From positions 1-16,702 of the forward strand of contig DMMZ01000069.1 of the NCBI GenBank assembly GCA_003452915.1: a DNA stretch of 16,702 nucleotides, read 5' to 3'. The stretch comes from Clostridiales bacterium (GTDB lineage: Bacteria; Bacillota; Clostridia; Oscillospirales; CAG-382). Shown in pieces: positions 6,255-12,461 of this stretch (position 1 is the stretch's first letter; each line of letters opens with the position of its first letter). A program made the position numbers and the translations under genes. The notes beneath the pieces are model-generated. The model did no database searches and was not told where the DNA came from. It saw nothing but the letters and a program-made list of their open reading frames with translations.

Positions 6255-7412
6255 ATGAAATGTATAATATTTTATTCATGGCAATCTGACTTACCTAATA
6301 AAACAAACCGGTCTTTTATAGAAATATGTATAAAGAAATCAATTAAAGATTGCTTGATGAAAATTACTTCTGGATTAACATTGGATTATGATAGAGATAC
6401 TAAAGGGAAAACAGGTTCCCCTGATATAGCTCAAACTATAATTGATAAAATATCTAAATCCGATATTTTTATATGCGATGTCTCAATTATTAATCAAGAA
6501 TACAAAGGAAGAAAATGTCCTAATCCGAATGTCTTATTTGAGTTGGGGTATGCGGTAAAATTATTAGGCTGGAATCGCATCATTTGCTTGTTCAACAATT
6601 CTACAGGGAATATTCAAGAACTTCCATTTGATATAAATCATCAGCGCATACTTCAATATAATCCGGAGACGAAAGATGTAACTAAAGTACTAATAAGTCA
6701 TATTTCAGATGCAATTATTAAAATGTATACAGATGGACAACTATATAGTCCATTAAAAGATTATATAAAGGGGAAAATAGATTATTTTATTTTAAACATA
6801 CTTAAACAAATAGCATGCATTATTTATGGATGTATTAGTATGTCAGATGCTTTATCTCGGGTTAAAGATGTTGTCAATTTATCTAGTACACAGTTAAGAG
6901 CTGAAGTTTCTTCAGAGCATACAATCTTGGGCTTTTTTACTCATAATACGCTTGACGATTGTAAAACTGGTTTGGAAAATTTATTCACGACAATCACAAC
7001 CTCAAATATATATCCTACAGAATGGGCGTTGATTATTCTGAGATTATTGGATTGGCTTCGGCAATATCGTTGGCTTATCGAAGGTCGCTCAAAACAACCA
7101 CTGTTTACAAACAATCTTGAGCCGTTAATTATGTTTAACGTTGTAAATGCACACAATGAAAATCCAACAAATCCTCCGGATAGATATTTGTTGTTGAAAA
7201 CTATCGGACAAGATCAGGGATGCGTTTTATTTAGCGCAACATTATTAAGGGATGACATCAAAAGATTGGTGTCACCACAAAGAATTAACGCGGACTCTAT
7301 AAACGAATTGGGAAGATGTATGGATACTATTATTGCTATTAGCAATGAATGGCTTAATTTAAACGGAAATGAGTTTATACTCGATCCAGATTATTATGTA
7401 ATTCACAGTTAA
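6255..7412 (+). CDS. TIR-like domain protein with unknown C-terminal domain
   Basis: 385 residues. Residues ~1-140 resemble a TIR/nucleotide-binding Rossmann-like fold: IIFYSWQSDLPNKTNRSF (strand 1 and following loop, 4-21), LDYDRDTKGKTGSPDIAQ (43-60), SDIFICDVS (69-77), and NPNVLFELGYAVKLLGWNRI (90-109). Glu96 in FELGYA sits where TIR-type NAD-cleaving enzymes and Pycsar/Cap12-type effectors carry their catalytic Glu. INHQRILQY near 127-135 completes the domain. Residues ~150-385 form a mostly helical region (KIDYFILNILKQIACIIYGC, WALIILRLLDWLRQYRWLIE) of no family I can name. The gene starts immediately after the pentapeptide gene and is translationally coupled to it. A role in abortive antiviral defence is plausible from the family and pairing, but not shown. 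Confidence 0.82.
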   Translation: MKCIIFYSWQSDLPNKTNRSFIEICIKKSIKDCLMKITSGLTLDYDRDTKGKTGSPDIAQTIIDKISKSDIFICDVSIINQEYKGRKCPNPNVLFELGYAVKLLGWNRIICLFNNSTGNIQELPFDINHQRILQYNPETKDVTKVLISHISDAIIKMYTDGQLYSPLKDYIKGKIDYFILNILKQIACIIYGCISMSDALSRVKDVVNLSSTQLRAEVSSEHTILGFFTHNTLDDCKTGLENLFTTITTSNIYPTEWALIILRLLDWLRQYRWLIEGRSKQPLFTNNLEPLIMFNVVNAHNENPTNPPDRYLLLKTIGQDQGCVLFSATLLRDDIKRLVSPQRINADSINELGRCMDTIIAISNEWLNLNGNEFILDPDYYVIHS

Positions 7413-7600
7413 GCTCATGAATTATAATTATACTTTTCTTCTCAATTCTATGAAAACAACGTTCCGTTTTTTTCGTTTTACAAGTACACGCCCAACTTCC
7501 TTTAATGTTTATGATAGACAAGCTCGTTCTAGAAAAAAGCGTAAAGGACAAGCAGTTTCATATCGTTAAACTTTGCGCTAAACGAAAGGAATGAAAATTT

Positions 7601-8020
7601 TTGAAACTTAACGATGAAATTATGAAAGAAACTTTTTCAAGATTTGACGAGGAAAATGACCCGGTACTCTATCGGATTTACGGTGTCATTACAGCAACTG
7701 TCAGCAAGATGCTGCTGCTTGGTATCCTGTCCGCTATTGCCCATCAATATTTCCTCGTCGGTTTTTCCAAAACGCGGATGGTCATGATCCGGCTTGACAT
7801 ATTAGGAAAGCAAAAAGAACCAGCGGTCATTTATTATAAATACATTCAGAATGTTCAAATTACCAGTTGGATGTTTGGCATTGGAAAGAAAATCTATTTT
7901 AAGTTGACCGACGGCTCTAAAATCAGGTTTAAATTCAATAAAACAAATGTAATGCTCAAAAAGCAGAAAGAAAATCTGACCGCAGTATGCGATCTGCTTT
8001 CTGCAATTTCTCTTGTCTAG
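7601..8020 (+). CDS. PH-like domain small protein, possibly transferred
   Basis: 139 residues. Part of the region after a hydrophobic segment (MLLLGILSAIAHQYFLVGFS, about 37-56) is compatible with a bacterial PH-like fold of beta strands: FLVGFSKTRMVMIRLDILGK, YKYIQNVQITSWMFGIGKKI and YFKLTDGSKIRFKFNK, ending in a helix LTAVCDLLSAIS. The start is TTG at 7601, served by AAAGGAA at 7583-7589. An ATG at 7591 is out of frame and stops after six codons. GC is visibly higher than in its neighbours: 59 of 120 bases in 7681-7800, against 21 of 60 in 6841-6900 inside the TIR-like gene. It seems to stand alone. The function is unknown; similar small PH-like proteins bind membranes or partner proteins. 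Confidence 0.72.
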   Translation: MKLNDEIMKETFSRFDEENDPVLYRIYGVITATVSKMLLLGILSAIAHQYFLVGFSKTRMVMIRLDILGKQKEPAVIYYKYIQNVQITSWMFGIGKKIYFKLTDGSKIRFKFNKTNVMLKKQKENLTAVCDLLSAISLV

Positions 8021-8161
8021 CATACACCTTTGGTACCATTTGCGTGATACGCATCCATGTTTGTAAAAATTGAGGTTATAAAGTGTTTTGCGTAAATGAG
8101 ATAGATTTTTTCGGTGTGATTATGAGCAAAATTTGCATTTTGGAATTAAGCGCGAATTGCG

Positions 8162-8174
8162 CATTATGTTTATT
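8162..8174 (+). repeat. Intergenic motif CATTATGTTTATT, copy 1
   Basis: Exact 13-mer lying 142 bases after the PH-like gene, within an imperfect hairpin: CGCG and CATTAT on the left, ATAATG and CGCG on the right (8151-8196). Other exact copies are at 9394 and 11918, all on the + strand after a gene. Confidence 0.6.
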
Positions 8175-8231
8175 AAATACCATATAATGTAACGCGATGA
8201 GCTGCACATATTATGTAAAGGATTATTTACT

Positions 8232-8630
8232 ATGAGACTCGGAGCGACATTATACGTAAAAAACAGTTTTGAAGCAGTGGAGAGATACAAAGAAGCATTT
8301 GGATTGACATTAGGTTATCATGTGATTCATGATGAAGAAGAAATTGGACAACATTATTTTCACGCGTCATTGATGCGTGGCGAAGAAGAAATTTTCGCCG
8401 TTAGTGAATTTGGCAATTATTTAGAAGACCGTTATCTTGCGGAAATACCTATATCACGGCATAACACTGAAATATGTTTAGGTCTAGGTAGTGAAGAAGC
8501 GGTAAAGAAGGCATTTTCAGTGTTAAGCGAAGGTGGAATGGTAATAACGCCTTTGGAATCAACTTCATGGAACGCTTGTGTAGCTCAAGTTGTAGATAAG
8601 TATGGGATTGGCTGGTTTATTTGTATATAA
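8232..8630 (+). CDS. VOC superfamily (glyoxalase/bleomycin-resistance fold) protein
   Basis: 132 residues with the paired beta-alpha-beta-beta-beta layout of VOC proteins of the PhnB type. The first half is LGATLYVKNSFEAVERYKEA, FGLTLGYHV and FHASLMRGEEEIFAVSEF. The second is NTEICLGLGSEEAVKKAFSV, LSEGGMVITPLESTSWNACV and DKYGIGWFI. Such proteins bind a metal or small molecule and include dioxygenases, epimerases and drug-binding resistance proteins; the substrate cannot be inferred. The ATG at 8232 has AAAGGATT 9-16 bases upstream. TATAAT at 8183-8188 may be its -10 box, but no good -35 is seen. A short hairpin follows at 8660-8685. Confidence 0.85.
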   Translation: MRLGATLYVKNSFEAVERYKEAFGLTLGYHVIHDEEEIGQHYFHASLMRGEEEIFAVSEFGNYLEDRYLAEIPISRHNTEICLGLGSEEAVKKAFSVLSEGGMVITPLESTSWNACVAQVVDKYGIGWFICI

Positions 8631-8659
8631 TTTTATAATGAATAATATAAGCAAAACTG

Positions 8660-8685
8660 GAAGTTCAGTTCAAATCATGAACTTC
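8660..8685 (+). other. Hairpin after the VOC gene
   Basis: GAAGTTCA (8660-8667) pairs with TGAACTTC (8678-8685) around a 10-base loop. No T run follows, so it is a poor terminator. It is followed at once by GTAATGTTTATAC, a variant of the 13-bp intergenic motif. Confidence 0.4.
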
Positions 8686-8754
8686 GTAATGTTTATACTG
8701 TGTAAAATAAGAAATATCTCATTATTTATATAATACAAAACGTTATAATAAGCG

Positions 8755-8880
8755 ATGGAGAACTTTGATTATGATTACTATTTTTATTGGTTTGGCTATG
8801 ATTTGCCGATAAAGGAACGTTATTGGCTAATAAAAGAGGCAGGGGTTGACGGCATTTTATTATGGTGGAGTGATTATTAT
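8755..8880 (+). pseudogene. Remnant of a sugar phosphate isomerase/epimerase gene
   Basis: About 42 codons read MENFDYDYYFYWFGYDLPIK then ERYWLIKEAGVDGILLWWSD. This matches the opening beta strand and first helix of TIM-barrel sugar phosphate isomerase/epimerase proteins (pattern 'FWFGYDLP..ER..LIKEAGFDG..LWW.DE'). Whole members of the family are about 250-290 residues. Here the likeness ends near 8880, although the frame stays open to 8952, overlapping the next gene in another frame. No ribosome binding site precedes the ATG. I read this as a 5' fragment left by a deletion that joined it to the immunity-like gene. Confidence 0.65.
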
Positions 8881-8894
8881 GTTCAGGGGTATAT

Positions 8895-9386
8895 ATGGGT
8901 AAAATTATTAAAAACGGCTTTCATTTTATGGAGTATGTTAATTCGGGACTGATTCGAAAAATAGATGATATTCCTGAACTCAAAAACAAATTGATTACAC
9001 TTAGCGAGTTAAAAATGCATATCGAAATGTCTAAATATGCCCTTTTATTAGCTGAACATATTTTGTACATCAGTGGAATTGAACGTTCTGAAGTGATTAA
9101 TGAGTGTTTTACCATTATTACAAAATGGCAAGATAGAGAAGCAAAATTACAAGATGCGTTGCAAGTTGCTGGCATGATAAATAGTCTTGCTCGTGATGAA
9201 AAAAACCAAATAAAAGCAAAAGCCTTAAGAGCTATGGGGCAAGTTGCAGCAACCCCTCATGTCCGGTGGCATGCGTTAACCGCTTCGGAATACGCTATAG
9301 TAATTATCAATCTCATGTATCCAAAAAATTTTGAAAAAGTTAAAGAAGAACGCGAACTACAGATTGAACTGATGAAAAACGTATAA
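8895..9386 (+). CDS. Imm5-like putative immunity protein (orphan)
   Basis: 163 residues, mostly helical. KLQDALQVAGMINSLARDEK leads into the characteristic KALRAMGQVAATPHVRWHAL (108-127), then SEYAIVIINLMYP and a charged tail. The 'G..AATPHV..HA' signature and layout fit the Imm5-type putative immunity proteins, which are expected to neutralise a contact-dependent or secreted polymorphic toxin. No toxin gene is in the window, so it may be an orphan immunity gene protecting against neighbours. The ATG at 8895 has AGGGG a few bases ahead. The gene begins inside the open frame of the isomerase remnant. Its stop overlaps a TATAAT at 9382-9387, a possible -10 box for the lux-like genes, but without a fitting -35. 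Confidence 0.75.
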   Translation: MGKIIKNGFHFMEYVNSGLIRKIDDIPELKNKLITLSELKMHIEMSKYALLLAEHILYISGIERSEVINECFTIITKWQDREAKLQDALQVAGMINSLARDEKNQIKAKALRAMGQVAATPHVRWHALTASEYAIVIINLMYPKNFEKVKEERELQIELMKNV

Positions 9387-9393
9387 TAATTCT

Positions 9394-9406
9394 CATTATG
9401 TTTATT
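9394..9406 (+). repeat. Intergenic motif CATTATGTTTATT, copy 2
   Basis: Exact copy starting 8 bases after the Imm5-like gene, followed by TTATATAAT. Confidence 0.6.
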
Positions 9407-9473
9407 TTATATAATTAAAAATCATTTTATAGCAACTGCTGCAATACAACGCTTTAAACAAAAGGAGAAAACA

Positions 9474-10595
9474 ATGAAATATCGCAGAATGTTATTCAAA
9501 GTAAAAGATCCTTATGACACGCAAAGCACAGAAGAGTTGTTTTTACAAGCGGTTAAGGAAAATAGCAAATATCAATACGATAACTGTCCTGAGTATAAAA
9601 TGATACTGCAAAATATGAATTTTAATCCTATCATCATAGGATGCTATGATGATATTGAAAAAATCCCATTTCTTCCTACTTTGTTCTTTAAAAACCACAG
9701 CATTTTCTCTATGCCGTCTTATAAAATACCGATTAAAGCAACCTCTTCAGGGACGAAAGGGAAACTTAGTAATATCGGCTTTGATTTAGGCGGTCTGCTA
9801 TGTGGACTGAGAATGGTGCTCAAAATAGTAAACCAGCGTAAGTTGTTTTCACTAAAACCTGCAAATTATATTGTATTTGGCTATAAACCGTACAGAAATA
9901 ATAATACAGCTGTTACAAAAACAGCATTTGGTGCAACATTTTTCGCTCCAGCTATAAGACGAACATATGCTATAAAGTACGAAAAAGATAGTTACACTCC
10001 GGACTTAGAAGGAGTAATAAATGCAATAGGTAAATACAGCCTTTCAAAATTCCCCGTAAGATTTATGGGGTTTCCTTCGTATACATATTTTGTCCTTAAA
10101 ATGATGGATGAACGCGGCATACAATATAAAATGAAAAAAGGTTCAAAGATCATGCTCGGCGGTGGTTGGAAACAGTTTTATACCGAACAAGTCGAAAAAA
10201 ATATTCTCTATGACCTTGCTAAAAAGGTTTTGGGGATTGAAGAAACCGATATTTTTGAGTTTTTCGGTGCAGTTGAGCATCCTATTCTATACTGTGATTG
10301 TAAAAATCATCATTTTCATGTGCCTGCATACAGCAGAGTTATAATCCGCGATGTTGAAACGCTAAAACCAGTAGAAAACGGGCAAATCGGTTTGGTTAAT
10401 CTGATTACGCCGATGGTTAAAGCAACACCTATATTAAGTGTAATGACAGATGACCTTGGTATTCTTCATGACGGGACGGAATGTGGGTGTGGTATATCGT
10501 CACCTTATCTTGAAATTATCGGGCGCATAGGACTGAAGGATATAAAAACTTGTGCGGCCGGTGCGGCAGAACTGATGAAAGAAGTGAAGTTATGA
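9474..10595 (+). CDS. luxE: LuxE-type acyl-protein synthetase
   Basis: 373 residues, a normal length for LuxE. This family activates a fatty acid with ATP to an acyl-adenylate, carries the acyl group on its own Cys and hands it to the LuxC reductase. ATSSGTKGK (89-97) is the Ser/Thr/Gly-rich nucleotide-binding loop. LGGGWKQFY (228-236), IFEFFGAVEHPIL and MTDDLGI (324-330) are the later adenylation motifs. Near the C-terminus, GRIGLKDIKTCAAGAAEL places Cys360 where LuxE carries its acyl-accepting Cys. AAAGGAG is 8-14 bases before the ATG. The last four bases overlap luxC (ATGA at 10592-10595). No luciferase genes (luxAB) are nearby, so the aldehyde must serve another purpose. Confidence 0.92.
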   Translation: MKYRRMLFKVKDPYDTQSTEELFLQAVKENSKYQYDNCPEYKMILQNMNFNPIIIGCYDDIEKIPFLPTLFFKNHSIFSMPSYKIPIKATSSGTKGKLSNIGFDLGGLLCGLRMVLKIVNQRKLFSLKPANYIVFGYKPYRNNNTAVTKTAFGATFFAPAIRRTYAIKYEKDSYTPDLEGVINAIGKYSLSKFPVRFMGFPSYTYFVLKMMDERGIQYKMKKGSKIMLGGGWKQFYTEQVEKNILYDLAKKVLGIEETDIFEFFGAVEHPILYCDCKNHHFHVPAYSRVIIRDVETLKPVENGQIGLVNLITPMVKATPILSVMTDDLGILHDGTECGCGISSPYLEIIGRIGLKDIKTCAAGAAELMKEVKL

Positions 10596-11884
10596 TACTT
10601 TCAAAAAGTAAAATATATGATTCAAAGGACTTGAACATTATTCTGGATAATCTTGAAGCTGAGATAAACAAAACACGGATGACAAAAACTCTTTCTTTTG
10701 AACAAGTAATTGCTGCAACAGATAAGCTTGGCCAAAAAATTGCCAATGGCGCATTTATTGATGAAATTTCACAACTGAATATAGATGGCATCGAAAAATA
10801 TATTGATACAATTATTATGTCATTGAAACGTGAAAACATTGAATACAAAGTAAAAACTGAGCTTGGTGAAAATTATTTTGAAACACAAAAAACGAAACCA
10901 CCTTTCGGTCAAAAGGAAATATCAATCCGCCCAATGCCGCTTGGGACTATACTTCATATTGCCGCTGGAAATATTGATGGTTTGCCTGCATTTAGCGTTG
11001 CGGAGGGGCTAATAACAGGAAATGTGAACATCTTGAAATTGCCTCAGGCAGATAACGGATTATCAATAAAAATAATTATGAAACTGATAGAAATAGAACC
11101 TGAGATTTCGGATTTCGTATACGTATTTGATACACCATCAAGTGACTTGCTTGCTATTAAAAGAATGGCAGAGATATCCGACGGGATTGTTGTCTGGGGC
11201 GGCGATGTTGCCGTTTCGGCAGTCAGACAATTCGCACCCACAGGCTGTAAGATTATTGAGTGGGGGCACAAGCTTGGGTTTGCCTATATATCCGGTTACG
11301 AAGATAAAGATACGGAATTGACGGCTCTAGCAGAGCATATACTTTCCACAAAGCAACTCCTTTGCAGCTCTTGCCAGACGATATTTATTGATACAGATAG
11401 CCTTGAGGAACTTCATATTTTCTGTGCAGATTTTTTGCCTTTCATGGAAGCTGCAGCGTTAAAATATCCATTTGAGACAATCGATGCTTTAGCCGAAAGA
11501 ACCCTCAGAAGATATAATGAAAACCTTGAAAATATTCTTGCAGGAGGAACAAAACGCGATGATATGGTTTATCAGGGGAAACACTGTAGTCTGAAAATTT
11601 GTCCGGATAAGAAATTGGAACTATCAAATATGTTTGGGAATTGCTTTGTAAAAGGACTACCAAAAAATGAATTATTCTCTACGCTTAGGGAGAAAAAAGG
11701 GTACCTTCAAACCGCAGGGCTTATTTGCCGGGTTGAACGAAGAGATGAACTTTCGGATTTATTGGTAAGAAGCGGAGTCGTCAGAATTATGCGCGCAGCG
11801 GATATGTCATTGACCTTTTGCGGAGAAGCACATGACGGAGAGTATGCTTTGAGAAGGTACACGCGCATCGTTAATATGCAGTAG
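10592..11884 (+). CDS. luxC: LuxC-type acyl-CoA / acyl-protein reductase
   Basis: 430 residues from the ATG at 10592, chosen over the in-frame ATG at 10550 because the latter lies deep in luxE, whereas 10592 overlaps the luxE stop by ATGA. The protein is an aldehyde-dehydrogenase-fold NADPH-dependent reductase making a long-chain aldehyde from the acyl group supplied by LuxE. Visible motifs are SIRPMPLGTILHIAAGNIDG (111-130), LITGNVNILKLPQADN (cofactor region), VVWGGDVAVSAVRQFAP (200-216), and QLLCSSCQ (255-262), where Cys258 is the likely acyl-accepting catalytic Cys. A strong terminator follows, so luxE-luxC form a compact two-gene operon. The use of the aldehyde is unknown. Confidence 0.92.
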   Translation: MILSKSKIYDSKDLNIILDNLEAEINKTRMTKTLSFEQVIAATDKLGQKIANGAFIDEISQLNIDGIEKYIDTIIMSLKRENIEYKVKTELGENYFETQKTKPPFGQKEISIRPMPLGTILHIAAGNIDGLPAFSVAEGLITGNVNILKLPQADNGLSIKIIMKLIEIEPEISDFVYVFDTPSSDLLAIKRMAEISDGIVVWGGDVAVSAVRQFAPTGCKIIEWGHKLGFAYISGYEDKDTELTALAEHILSTKQLLCSSCQTIFIDTDSLEELHIFCADFLPFMEAAALKYPFETIDALAERTLRRYNENLENILAGGTKRDDMVYQGKHCSLKICPDKKLELSNMFGNCFVKGLPKNELFSTLREKKGYLQTAGLICRVERRDELSDLLVRSGVVRIMRAADMSLTFCGEAHDGEYALRRYTRIVNMQ

Positions 11885-11917
11885 GCAAACTAAAGTGAGT
11901 TTACTTAACGAGCTTCA

Positions 11918-11930
11918 CATTATGTTTATT
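11918..11930 (+). repeat. Intergenic motif CATTATGTTTATT, copy 3
   Basis: Exact copy 34 bases after luxC. It sits between ACTTAAC (11903-11909) and GTTAAAT (11938-11944), which are nearly complementary to each other. Confidence 0.6.
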
Positions 11931-11969
11931 ATACGTTGTTAAATTCATTATATAAATATATTATCATAA

Positions 11970-12000
11970 AAAACAGAGGTTAATAACCTCTGTTTTGTTT
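11970..12000 (+). terminator. Terminator of the luxE-luxC operon
   Basis: AAAACAGAGGT (11970-11980) pairs perfectly with ACCTCTGTTTT (11986-11996), with a 5-base loop and further T residues after it. Confidence 0.92.
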
Positions 12001-12103
12001 TAATAACCAGAAGATTATTAAGATCTTGTTACAATTGTCAGAACAACATGATCAACAGATCAATAAAATAAATTCTCGACTGGCAATTTATGTCTATTCC
12101 AGT

Positions 12104-12277
12104 TCACCAATGGCAGGTTGAATAGCCAATAGATAAAAATATCGGCTTATCCTCGGTTTTTGCTTTTAAAAAAGCATCTTTACTCCATGGGAACCAACTA
12201 ACGGGATTATACATATGCTGCTGAAGATAAGGCGACTTTTCGTTAACTAGTCTATTGGGTATTCTGTTTGTGTTCAT
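12104..12277 (-). pseudogene. Truncated second copy of yyaL (first 57 codons)
   Basis: An ATG at 12275-12277, with AAAGGA upstream, opens 57 codons nearly identical to the start of the intact YyaL. The only amino-acid change I see is Ala11 to Val. The frame reaches CHW of the CHWC motif and then hits TGA at 12106-12104, exactly where similarity to yyaL stops; the fourth residue of the motif would have been Cys58. What follows on the - strand is unrelated. The fragment cannot make a thioredoxin fold and is taken as a remnant. It lies downstream of the heparinase-like gene and its terminator. Confidence 0.93.
12105..12277. repeat. Right copy of the 173-bp direct repeat
   Basis: Pairs with 4881-5053. 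The two copies enclose 7051 bases containing all the accessory genes. Confidence 0.95.
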
Positions 12278-12320
12278 TCACGTCATATCCTTTTATTTAA
12301 GTTTTCAAAATAAAGTAAAA

Positions 12321-12354
12321 ATAGGGAATCATATTTTATTATACGAATCCCTAT
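12321..12354 (-). terminator. Terminator downstream of the heparinase-like gene
   Basis: ATAGGGAATC (12321-12330) pairs with GAATCCCTAT (12345-12354) with one A/A mismatch. Read on the - strand, TTTTTAC follows. It is about 107 bases after the stop at 12462; the gap between holds nothing else I recognise. Confidence 0.72.
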
Positions 12355-12461
12355 AATTATTATTCATTTGTAATTAGATATACAATTATGTAACGTTAAT
12401 TTTAAAATGGATCTTTTAAATAATTTTCTTTGGTTATGGTAAAATAATTTATACGACGATA

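Noticed and set aside
7450..7569. 39-codon basic open frame between the TIR-like and PH-like genes, and a 29-codon frame overlapping it (stop just before 7600)
   Set aside because: Neither has a ribosome binding site or recognisable similarity. The second has GC like the PH-like gene and could be the end of a lost partner gene, but this is too weak to call.
8883..8952. Continuation of the isomerase-like protein to 65 residues
   Set aside because: After about residue 42 the sequence no longer resembles the family and coincides with the start of the immunity gene in another frame.
10550..10591. In-frame upstream ATG for luxC adding 14 residues
   Set aside because: It lies inside luxE, without a good ribosome binding site; the overlapping ATGA at 10592 is the usual arrangement.
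8162..11944. A true integron cassette array
   Set aside because: Only copy 3 of the motif has both core-like ends, the other copies lack a convincing attC fold, and no integrase is in the window. Kept only as a hypothesis attached to the repeated motif.
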